Positions 9,201-16,828 of a DNA stretch of 64,000 bases are shown piece by piece. How positions within the stretch are numbered: position 1 is the first letter of the stretch; each line of letters begins with the position of its first letter. The notes under the pieces are model-generated. The model was not told the origin of the DNA, made no database searches, and worked only from the letters and a program-made list of their open reading frames with translations. The stretch is from positions 33,410 to 97,409 of the forward strand of contig JAAYPF010000019.1 of the NCBI GenBank assembly GCA_012519925.1. The letters run 5' to 3'. Source of the stretch: Clostridiaceae bacterium (GTDB lineage: Bacteria; Bacillota; Clostridia; Acetivibrionales; Acetivibrionaceae). Made by a program: the position numbers and the translations under genes.

Positions 9201-10514
9201 CTAGTTAAAAATATCTTTAATAGTCGTGTTTTGCTTTTCTATAGTATCCTTAACTTGCTGTGCAGCATCTTCTTTAATACTTTTAACTTCAATCTCTAAG
9301 GCCTTTCTTAGTTTCTTTATTTCCGAATTCCTGTCCTTAGGATCAAGGTTGTTATTGTCTACAACTGAACTGATTTTTTGCCTAGTCTTCTTTATCTCAA
9401 TATCAATCTTGTTTTTAGCTTGACTTCGTATTAAGGATAAATTCTGTCTCGCCTTTTCCAATTCTAAGTTTACTAGTATAAGCTCAGAACCTACATTCGA
9501 TTCTTTATTTATATAAAACTTTTCAGAATAATCAAACTCCGCTTCTTTAGTCTTTACTTCATTAGTTTGATATTCCTCTACAACCTTTTTGGCATCAAAT
9601 TCTTTATCTAAGCCTAACACATTTGGATTATAATAGAATGCCCATGGGTTATATATATTGTAATATGGCTGCCCCCACATATTAAATCCCCCATATAATG
9701 GTGGTGCCTCAAATTTCGACGCATCATATTTCGGTGGTTCCCATGGTTTATACTCAATGTGTGGTGTTGGAGTCACCTCAGGTGTTGGTGTTGCTTGATG
9801 GACCGGGGTATAATATTGGGACGTTACCCATGGTTTATATTCAATATGTGGTGTTGCTTCAGATATTGGTGTATTTTGCTTTGGCATTTCCCACGGTTTA
9901 TATTCAATAGGTGATGTTACTTCAGGTTTTTGTGTATCGTACTGTGGCATTTCCCATGGATTATGTTCAATAGGTGGTGTTGCTTCAGGCATTGGTGCAT
10001 TTTGCTTTGGTATTTCCCATGGTTTATATTCACCGGGTGGTATTACTTCAGGTTTTTGTGTATCGTAATTTGGTGCTTCCCATGGGTTATGTTCAATATG
10101 CGGTGTTACTTCAGGTTTTTGTATATCGTATTTTGGCATTCCCCATGGATTATATTGATGAATTTCGTCAGGCTTCGAGTTTTTGTATTCGGGCTGTTCC
10201 CAAGGATTTTGTCCACTATATGAAGATGTCACCTCTGGCCATGGTGTCTCGTTTGCATGGTACTCCCACGGATTGTGTTGGTTATACGACGTTGTTGCAT
10301 CTGTATTTGGCATATTGTTTTGGGGTTGTTCCCAAGAATTGTATCCACTATAAGGTGATACTGCCTCTTGTTTTCCATAGTCATGTTCCCATTGTTTTGC
10401 TTCATCTTTGCTAAATGATGATAATTCTCCATTAGTACCCTTGGCAATAACATTGCTTCCAATAATATTTAAGATAATCGCAGTTGAAATTGTTATAATG
10501 CCAAGTTTTTTCAC
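9201..10514 (-). CDS. Secreted Trp/Pro-repeat protein with C-terminal helical hairpin
   Basis: Not a family I recognise. 437 aa from GTG 10514, chosen because GGGGGG lies 5-10 nt upstream and the product then begins with a clean signal peptide (KKLGIITISTAIILNIIG); the ORF-track start is 51 nt earlier. Residues about 40-320 hold about 12 degenerate units of roughly 20 aa of the form NPWEMPxYDTQKPEVTP. A TPTPEVTPTP stretch and a Tyr/Trp-rich segment follow. The last about 100 residues are charged and helical, ending in a hairpin that aligns without gaps to the C-terminus of the neighbouring RsgI. Same strand as and downstream of sigI-rsgI, 190 nt away. Wall-spanning or ligand-presenting roles are inference. 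Confidence 0.75.
   Translation of the reverse strand: MKKLGIITISTAIILNIIGSNVIAKGTNGELSSFSKDEAKQWEHDYGKQEAVSPYSGYNSWEQPQNNMPNTDATTSYNQHNPWEYHANETPWPEVTSSYSGQNPWEQPEYKNSKPDEIHQYNPWGMPKYDIQKPEVTPHIEHNPWEAPNYDTQKPEVIPPGEYKPWEIPKQNAPMPEATPPIEHNPWEMPQYDTQKPEVTSPIEYKPWEMPKQNTPISEATPHIEYKPWVTSQYYTPVHQATPTPEVTPTPHIEYKPWEPPKYDASKFEAPPLYGGFNMWGQPYYNIYNPWAFYYNPNVLGLDKEFDAKKVVEEYQTNEVKTKEAEFDYSEKFYINKESNVGSELILVNLELEKARQNLSLIRSQAKNKIDIEIKKTRQKISSVVDNNNLDPKDRNSEIKKLRKALEIEVKSIKEDAAQQVKDTIEKQNTTIKDIFN
9740..10350 (-). repeat. Degenerate tandem repeats coding for PW(E) units
   Basis: Coding repeats of about 57-66 bases within the Trp/Pro-repeat gene. They recur as TTCCCATGGTTTAT-like blocks on the plus strand, alternating NPWE- and KPWE-type units. 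Lengths vary in multiples of three, so the frame is kept. This is internal protein repetition, not a CRISPR. Confidence 0.75.
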
Positions 10515-10704
10515 ACTAATCCCCCCGTTCAACAAAAAACATACTCTAAGGTTGCTCCAAAACATTCGATCAATTTTAGATAAAAATAAATTAAATGGGT
10601 CTGAAAACTAAAAACTGATCAGTGAAGCTTTTAACCTAATATATTTGTCTAAAAATAATTATACCATTTATTACACTATGATACTAGTGTTCATTAGATA
10701 ATTA

Positions 10705-11925
10705 TTATTTAATTTGCTTTAGTAGGTCTTGTACTTTCCTTTCGAGTTTAATCAGTTCTGCTTGTGCTCTCTCATTTCCAACTCTCTTAATCTCATCAAT
10801 TTGCTTTGCTGTATCTAATTCAATTTGTTTTATTCTAGTGGCCTTTTGCTCACTGCTAATGCTTGTATCATTTTTTATCTTAGAAATTTCCATATTTGCC
10901 CGATCTGTTTGAAGAGCAATATCGGTAGCTACTTGCTTTTGAATATTTTGTATTACTTTTTGAGTTTCAATATTCGCAGCTTCTATAGACTTAATTTTAT
11001 CAATATCATCCAATTCACCAATTGACAAATCTAAATTTGCCTCATAAGGTACATCACTATTATTCTTAACATCCTTTGCTGTATCTATATCTTGATTAAG
11101 CTTTGTATCTTGATTAAGCTTTGTATCTTGATTAACAATATCCTCATTACCCTTACTCGCATCCATATCCCTATTAACAGCTAGATTTTCAAGAATCTCA
11201 TTTATCTCATTTTGCTTTAATTTCTCAATATCTATGTTTATTCCCTGTTCTTTCCCAATTTTGTATAAAGAATATCTACCCACTGAAATATTATTATCCG
11301 CTGCTAGTTTTCTGTCTTCTTCCTTAGCTTCTATAAAATAAGGTTTAATATTTCTGCTTGATAATTCATCAATAATTTTAGGATAAGTCAATTCAAGTTT
11401 TTTTAATCCATCCTTTGGAGAATTTCTTCCATCTTTAGTTTGAAGACATGCTGTTATCAAAACTTTATTGTCAGAATTTAAATCTATTAGCCCGTTTTTA
11501 TTTAGTTTTTCAACCATATCTATAAGGACATCCTCTATAGGCTCGGATTTATATTTAATATCTTCAATTAATAACTCAGAGCCTTTATCCTTTGTCGTAA
11601 TATCTATTACTCGATTGTTTTTATCAACCATTAACTCCCAATTTGAGTTCATATCAATATCTACATAAGCATAAATCTGGTTTGAGATAAATAAATTAAC
11701 ATAAAATATAATCGCTATAAAAACAGCGGCAACACTACCAATGGCAGCTGAAAACTTTACAGTCGGATTGGCTTTATTTATCATTTCCGAAGACTCGAAG
11801 GCTATTTCCATTCCTTCATACATCCCCGGTTGTTTTCTAATACAAACAATTTCACAACTATTCGTCATTAAATAGGCCTTATTATCTTTTATTTCAAGTA
11901 CTACCCCTAAATGTTCCATTAACAT
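10705..11925 (-). CDS. rsgI: RsgI-type transmembrane anti-sigma-I factor
   Basis: Membrane anti-sigma factor predicted to hold SigI inactive until an outside signal releases it. 406 aa: cytoplasmic RsgI-N domain (about 1-55, MEHLGVVLEIKDNKAYLMT), one membrane span (about 58-80), and an RsgI-type extracellular middle domain (about 85-235, YAYVDIDMNSNWELMVD). A low-complexity linker carries a TKLNQD repeat, and a charged helical hairpin (about 320-406) closes the protein. Cellulosomal RsgI proteins often end in CBM, PA14 or glycosidase sensors; none is present here. Start ATG 11925 follows GGGGTGA. It lies 12 nt after sigI and is clearly cotranscribed. Confidence 0.88.
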   Translation of the reverse strand: MLMEHLGVVLEIKDNKAYLMTNSCEIVCIRKQPGMYEGMEIAFESSEMINKANPTVKFSAAIGSVAAVFIAIIFYVNLFISNQIYAYVDIDMNSNWELMVDKNNRVIDITTKDKGSELLIEDIKYKSEPIEDVLIDMVEKLNKNGLIDLNSDNKVLITACLQTKDGRNSPKDGLKKLELTYPKIIDELSSRNIKPYFIEAKEEDRKLAADNNISVGRYSLYKIGKEQGINIDIEKLKQNEINEILENLAVNRDMDASKGNEDIVNQDTKLNQDTKLNQDIDTAKDVKNNSDVPYEANLDLSIGELDDIDKIKSIEAANIETQKVIQNIQKQVATDIALQTDRANMEISKIKNDTSISSEQKATRIKQIELDTAKQIDEIKRVGNERAQAELIKLERKVQDLLKQIK

Positions 11926-11937
11926 ATTTCACCCCGC

Positions 11938-12669
11938 TTATTCCATATTTTTTATGTAGTTCTTTATTATTTCAAGGTCACTTTTTAGAATTAGAACCAA
12001 AGCGATGATGTATTTTCTATTTCGTTCAACTGTTCGTTGGCTTACCTCTACATATTTTATTACATGTTTATATGGAATTGTCTTCTTTGTACTAAACTTA
12101 TCATATAATGTATCATCCTCAGCTATTTGCTTTGCTATTTTGATGCAAGTTCTTCTGGAATCACTGTGCTTGGGCATATCTTTAACTAAATCAGCCATGG
12201 TTATTCCAAAATCCTTCATCTTTCCCACAAAAAAAGTAAACTCTTCACGGATTTCAAAATTATACACATGATCTGTATGTTTATCTACCAAAAACCTATC
12301 TTCAAAATCGTACGCTTCATCCTCCTCAAAATATGAAAACGGATAGACTTTTGAATTCTTTTGATTTTTTCTCATATAATCTATCAATCTTCGTTGCATA
12401 ACCTGATATGAAAACTTTTTGAAGCTGCATTTTCTATCTTCACTATATTTATCAATAGCTTCATTAAAAGCGATCAACCCAACACTGTATTCTTCACTGT
12501 TCTCTATATCAATATATTTATTATTTAATATCTGGGATACAGATTTGACTATATAAGGTCTGTAATCACTAATAAACCTGTCTTTTAAAAGCTTGTCACC
12601 AGATTTAATTCTATATAATATATCTATAAAGGATCTCTTTTCAGGTTTACGCGTACCCAAAAACCACAT
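11938..12669 (-). CDS. sigI: RNA polymerase sigma factor SigI
   Basis: Alternative sigma factor of the sigma-I class, which in cellulolytic clostridia drives cellulosome and polysaccharide-degradation genes and in Bacillus heat and envelope stress genes. Seen: sigma-70 region 2 motifs (FNEAIDKYSEDRKCSFKKF, then QVMQRRLIDYMRKN) and a C-terminal helix-turn-helix-like segment (KHVIKYVEVSQRTVERNRKYI). ATG 12669 is chosen over the ORF-track GTG 12675 because AGGG then sits 8 nt upstream rather than 2. Partner of the adjoining rsgI. An inverted repeat and a CGAA box lie just upstream, consistent with autoregulation but unproven. Confidence 0.93.
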   Translation of the reverse strand: MWFLGTRKPEKRSFIDILYRIKSGDKLLKDRFISDYRPYIVKSVSQILNNKYIDIENSEEYSVGLIAFNEAIDKYSEDRKCSFKKFSYQVMQRRLIDYMRKNQKNSKVYPFSYFEEDEAYDFEDRFLVDKHTDHVYNFEIREEFTFFVGKMKDFGITMADLVKDMPKHSDSRRTCIKIAKQIAEDDTLYDKFSTKKTIPYKHVIKYVEVSQRTVERNRKYIIALVLILKSDLEIIKNYIKNME

Positions 12670-12705
12670 ATCCACTTCCCTATCACTTCCCTTTAAAGTT
12701 TATTC

Positions 12706-12746
12706 GTAAGAGAATTTTTTTTAAGTCGGCATTGCATATCTCTTAC
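12706..12746 (-). promoter_or_regulatory. Inverted repeat in the sigI leader
   Basis: GTAAGAGA (12706-12713) and TCTCTTAC (12739-12746) form 8-bp arms around an A/T tract, between the dockerin-RCC1 gene and sigI. On the minus strand no U-run follows, so a simple terminator is unlikely. The arm nearest sigI overlaps CGAA, a possible SigI -10 box. Confidence 0.4.
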
Positions 12747-12786
12747 AAAAATTTTAGGTAATTTCAAAATTAACTGGCCTTTTTCT

Positions 12787-15246
12787 CTATTTAACTTTTA
12801 CCTTTACCGGTATAAGACTCCTATCGGAAAAAACCATTGTCATAACACCACTTACATTGCTTCCAACGCCAATTACTGTACCATCATTCATTAAAGCTAG
12901 TGTAAAATCTATTCCTGAAGCAATAGACTTACATCCATTGAACACTTCTATCTGTATCGGTGTTAATTTATTTTCTGTTGTTTCGTCTCCTAGCTGTCCA
13001 CAATTGTTTTTTCCCCATGCCCATACTGTCCCATCCTCTGTAAAGGCAAATGAACTATCTTTTCCTGCAATAATCTTTTTTACATTCTCAAGACCATCTA
13101 CTTTGACAGGTATATTAGTTTTAGTAGTGGTTCCGTTACCTAATTGTCCATAGGTATTATCTCCCCATGCCCATACTGTTCCATCTTGTTTTAATGCCAA
13201 ATTATAATTGTTCCCAGCAGATATCGCACAAATATTTTCAAGTTCCTGAGCCTGAACTGGCTCCAAACTAAAGGTATCGGTTCCGTGAGCTAATTCACCA
13301 AACTGGTTACAGCCCCAGGTCCAAACAGTTCCATCGCTCTTTAGGGCAACGGAATGGTCGCTTCCCGCTGCGACTGACACAATACCTGTAAGATCCTTCG
13401 CCTTTGTCAGCTTAAAAGTCTCAACATAATTGTTATGGTGAGTTTGAGAACCATCTCCTAATTGTCCCCAATAGCTGTTACCAGCAGAATATACGTATCC
13501 GTCTTCCTTTAGGGCAAGAATGTGGCTTTTACCGATAGATACTGCTTTTAGATCCTCAAGCCCTTCAATTCTATAGGGTTCGTATATGGATTGAGCATCT
13601 ACAACATTAGTTGTTCTAGCTGTGTAAAACCACACTTCATTATCTTCATTAATTAATAAAGTGCGGTTAAAAGCAGCTTCAATATCTTTTATACCTCCAT
13701 CGTAGCTTACTATAAAAGGATTGCAATAGTCTTTTGCCCCTGATTGAGCAGATATTTCGACATCATTAATCAGTTGGAGATAATCATTGTTTCCCCATGC
13801 CCAAATTGTCTTATCCTTCCCAACTGCTAATACATGTTTTCCACCGCATACTATCTTATCTATGTCGGAAATGTGTTTAATATTGATTGGTTGTGTAATA
13901 TAGTCAGCAGTACCACTACCAAGTTGCCCGTAGTTATTGTCTCCCCAAGTCCATAAAGTGCCATCGCTTTTTATCATAGCCATATGTGTTTGACCGCAAG
14001 AAATCGACTTCACATCCTTAGCTCCAAATACCAAAGCAGGTGTATCAGAGTCGGTCGCTGACCCAGTGCCAAGCATTCCACTCATGTTTTTGCCCCAACT
14101 TAACACTGTTCCATCATTATTTAAGACTGTAGCACAATATTGAGTCAAAACCACCTCTTTTATCTCCAGTATCCCCTCACTTTGAACCGGGGTACTATTA
14201 ACCTTATTACTATTTCCCATAATACCGTATGTATTATCTCCCCAAATCCATAATTCGCCGTTTTCTTTTAGAGCTGCCGAAACCATAGTACCTGCACTTA
14301 CAGACTTTACATCGGAAATGCTTAATAGCTTTTCAGGTACTCTTGATGATGACTTTGTAGAACCATTTCCAAGCTGGCCTTTAGCTCCAGCACCCCATAC
14401 CCAAATATTTTTATTTTTATCTAATGCTATTACATGCTCATCACCTACAGCTATTTCAGTAATATCGCTGACCCCTATTGCCTGAAGCGGTATATTACTA
14501 TTGATTCCTGTACCATCGCCGATTTGCCCTTTAAAGTTATAACCCCATCCCCATACCGTTCCATCGTCTTTTAATGCAGTAGAGAAAAAATCACCGGCCT
14601 TAATGTCCTTAATTCCCGAAAGTCCCTTAACTTGAACAGGTATACTGCTTCGCGTATTTGATTCATCTCCTAACTGACCATAATAATTATATCCCCATGC
14701 CCATACTGTACCATCGCTTTTAAGTGCAAGAGAATGGCGTTTGCCAGCAGATATTTTAGTAATCCCCTTAAGTCCATCAATTTGTTTTGGTGTTCTTTCA
14801 ATTTCATTTTCTTCGTTAAGACCTAGCTGACCATAAGAGTTATATCCCCACGCCCACACCGTACCGTCTTTCTTTAATGCTATCGTATGGGTCTCACCAC
14901 ACGAGACTTGAACAAAACCTTCCATAGATGGCTTAGGAAATTCAGTTATAAAACCAAGCAGCATCTTTCTCATACATGCAAAGTCTATTGAGTCAATCAA
15001 AGTATCTCCATTAACATCTGCTGCATATAATTCATCTTCAACTTCAAAACTTTTAATCATTCCTAATAGATACTTTCGCATTAACCCAAAGTCAATAGAG
15101 TCAAAGCTTAAGTCTCCATTCAAGTCCCCTATTAAATAGGTAGATGTTTTCGCAGTAGTATCTTCACTTTGAGCAAATACAAAGTTAACCGTCATAACAG
15201 TAAGAATCGCCACAATAATTACTAAAGAAATTCCTTTTCTAATCAT
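12787..15246 (-). CDS. Dockerin-bearing secreted RCC1-repeat (double beta-propeller) protein
   Basis: 819 aa with a signal peptide (1-25). A type I dockerin lies at the N-terminus: two F-hand repeats with calcium loops DLNGDLSFDSID (41-52) and DVNGDTLIDSID (77-88), each followed by a helix ending RKxLLG. From about 112 to the end I count 14 RCC1-type repeats of the form ALKxDGTVWAWGxNxYGQLG, enough for two seven-bladed propellers. No glycosidase or CBM is visible, so it may be a docked binding or scaffold component. Dockerins are more often C-terminal. ATG 15246 follows GGGAGAA. It lies 117 nt upstream of sigI on the same strand. Ligand unknown. Confidence 0.9.
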   Translation of the reverse strand: MIRKGISLVIIVAILTVMTVNFVFAQSEDTTAKTSTYLIGDLNGDLSFDSIDFGLMRKYLLGMIKSFEVEDELYAADVNGDTLIDSIDFACMRKMLLGFITEFPKPSMEGFVQVSCGETHTIALKKDGTVWAWGYNSYGQLGLNEENEIERTPKQIDGLKGITKISAGKRHSLALKSDGTVWAWGYNYYGQLGDESNTRSSIPVQVKGLSGIKDIKAGDFFSTALKDDGTVWGWGYNFKGQIGDGTGINSNIPLQAIGVSDITEIAVGDEHVIALDKNKNIWVWGAGAKGQLGNGSTKSSSRVPEKLLSISDVKSVSAGTMVSAALKENGELWIWGDNTYGIMGNSNKVNSTPVQSEGILEIKEVVLTQYCATVLNNDGTVLSWGKNMSGMLGTGSATDSDTPALVFGAKDVKSISCGQTHMAMIKSDGTLWTWGDNNYGQLGSGTADYITQPINIKHISDIDKIVCGGKHVLAVGKDKTIWAWGNNDYLQLINDVEISAQSGAKDYCNPFIVSYDGGIKDIEAAFNRTLLINEDNEVWFYTARTTNVVDAQSIYEPYRIEGLEDLKAVSIGKSHILALKEDGYVYSAGNSYWGQLGDGSQTHHNNYVETFKLTKAKDLTGIVSVAAGSDHSVALKSDGTVWTWGCNQFGELAHGTDTFSLEPVQAQELENICAISAGNNYNLALKQDGTVWAWGDNTYGQLGNGTTTKTNIPVKVDGLENVKKIIAGKDSSFAFTEDGTVWAWGKNNCGQLGDETTENKLTPIQIEVFNGCKSIASGIDFTLALMNDGTVIGVGSNVSGVMTMVFSDRSLIPVKVKVK

Positions 15247-15653
15247 AAATTATTTCTCCCATTTAATTTTTTTGTTTTTTTGCACTTTTACTGCTTACTA
15301 CTTAGTTGATATCAAGAATACTATAAAGAAATGAAATTATATCTACATAAAAAATTGACCTAGCTCAGGTCTTTAAACAAATAACATCTTTAATAATAAG
15401 AACATTATGTAAATAAAACTAAATTTACAACACCCATATATAACCGATTATTTTTTTAAGACTTTAATCTAAGTGTACTATATGTACTTTAACTAAGTCA
15501 ATGCGATTAAATATGCTGTTGTTCTGATATTAATAGAGAGTTTTTACACACTTAATCCCTTTGGAAATATTTTTTTATCTTCCATTGATTTTGTAAAAGT
15601 GATATTATATAAGGTGCTTTCCGAAATATTGATAATTGAAAGGTGGAAAAACA
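15247..15653. other. Divergent promoter region of the RCC1 and 79-aa genes
   Basis: About 400 AT-rich bases without a gene. On the minus strand a perfect TATAAT (plus 15336-15341) lies about 90 nt before the RCC1 start. Just upstream of it is a small inverted repeat, GACCT-AGCTC-AGGTC (15357-15371), which could be an operator. No SigI-like CGAA box is seen for the RCC1 gene. Confidence 0.45.
15585..15613 (+). promoter_or_regulatory. Candidate sigma-A promoter of the 79-aa gene
   Basis: TTGATT, a 17-nt spacer, then TATAAG, ending 40 nt before the start codon. Confidence 0.5.
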
Positions 15654-15893
15654 ATGGCAACGAATGATAAAGTAAATAATATTGATGCTCTTATTGAAGC
15701 AACAAAAGATGAGAATCCTAATGAAAGAAAGCAAAATTGGGCTGCTTTCATAGAAAGTACCGCGGTAAATTTTTTTATCGACTGTAAACTAGAAAAGCTC
15801 AACATGGAAGACGGAAAAGGTAACAAAGCAAAATTAGTTCGTCAAAAAGATGATACTATAAAGGTTGAATATACTTCTACCACTACTTTATAG
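15654..15893 (+). CDS. Small conserved-looking hypothetical protein (79 aa)
   Basis: The product MATNDKVNNIDALIEATK... is hydrophilic and has no signal peptide or membrane span. A short helix-rich N-terminal half precedes a strand-rich tail (KAKLVRQKDDTIKVEYTS). I do not recognise a family. ATG 15654 is preferred over the ORF-track TTG 15636 because AAAGGTGG lies 8 nt upstream. It is flanked by its own promoter candidate and a strong terminator, so it is a one-gene unit between the RCC1 gene and the PhoB/PhoR-like pair. This supports a real gene despite its size. Confidence 0.7.
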   Translation: MATNDKVNNIDALIEATKDENPNERKQNWAAFIESTAVNFFIDCKLEKLNMEDGKGNKAKLVRQKDDTIKVEYTSTTTL

Positions 15894-15912
15894 TTTATTC
15901 TAAGAGAAAATT

Positions 15913-15950
15913 GTGTTATAAAATCAGGTTGATTTTATAACACTTTTTGC
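15913..15950 (+). terminator. Rho-independent terminator
   Basis: GTGTTATAAAATCA and TGATTTTATAACAC form a perfect 14-bp stem with a GGT loop, followed by TTTTTGCTTTT. It ends the 79-aa gene transcript. Confidence 0.93.
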
Positions 15951-16110
15951 TTTTGATAAAGCTTTAAAATCGGTCTTCAAAATCCGATTTACATTTTCTA
16001 CATAGCAATTAAATGTTCCTTTGTTTGTAAGAAACACTTATCCAAAATGGTACACCAAGAGGATAGAAATGGTACATCTATCAAATAATTAGTAATAGGA
16101 AGGTGCTTAT

Positions 16111-16821
16111 ATGTCAAAAAAGCTAATTTATGTAGTTGAAGATGAAAAACATATCCAAGAATTAATAAGCTTTAATTTAATAGAAAACGGATATGACGTT
16201 AAATGTTTTGACAATGGCGAAGTTATGCTTGACGAATGTAAAGAACAAAAACCGGATCTTTTCATTTTGGATATAATGCTTCCAGGAATTGATGGTCTTG
16301 AAATTTGCCGAAGGATTAAGGAAAACTCTGATTACAAAAAAATCCCTATAATTATGCTGACCGCAAAAAGCGATGAGTTTGATAAGGTCTTAGGTCTTGA
16401 ATTAGGAGCAGAAGACTATATTACCAAGCCTTTCAGCATCAGAGAATTTATAGCAAGGGTGAAAGTAATCTTCAGAAGACAGACAGATACGCAGGAAAAC
16501 ACCCCCGAAATAATCAAAGTAGGCAAAATAACTATTGATGTTGCAAGACATGAAGTATATAAGGATAAAAATCTAATTGAAATGACTTTTAAAGAATTTG
16601 AACTATTAAAGCTCCTAGTATTAAATAAAGGAATAGTCATGTCCCGTGAATTGCTTTTAGAAAAGGTTTGGGGGTTCGACTATTACGGTGAAACACGAAC
16701 TGTTGATGTACACATCAGATATCTAAGACAAAAAATAGAGGATGATGATAATGTCCCTACCTATATACAAACTGTCAGAGGTATAGGCTACCGCTTTAAT
16801 GACAAAGGAGATAAGGAATAA
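16111..16821 (+). CDS. OmpR/PhoB-family response regulator
   Basis: 236 aa. Receiver domain 1-120 with acidic pocket VVEDE, phospho-acceptor Asp54 (FILDIMLPG), Lys106 (YITKPF) and a C-terminal winged helix (about 135-230, ending TVRGIGYRF). It is closest in pattern to PhoB/PhoP/WalR. ATG 16111 follows AGGAAGG. It overlaps the kinase frame that follows, forming a classical pair. No phosphate transport genes are adjacent, so a phosphate role is not shown; the lta-like gene downstream fits control of wall polymers. Confidence 0.93.
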   Translation: MSKKLIYVVEDEKHIQELISFNLIENGYDVKCFDNGEVMLDECKEQKPDLFILDIMLPGIDGLEICRRIKENSDYKKIPIIMLTAKSDEFDKVLGLELGAEDYITKPFSIREFIARVKVIFRRQTDTQENTPEIIKVGKITIDVARHEVYKDKNLIEMTFKEFELLKLLVLNKGIVMSRELLLEKVWGFDYYGETRTVDVHIRYLRQKIEDDDNVPTYIQTVRGIGYRFNDKGDKE

Positions 16822-16828
16822 TCAAACT

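Noticed and set aside
9698-10414. Several plus-strand ORFs and a repeat pattern that could suggest a CRISPR
   Set aside because: The repeats are codon-multiple, degenerate and encode PWE units on the minus strand; there are no identical repeats with unique spacers and no cas genes.
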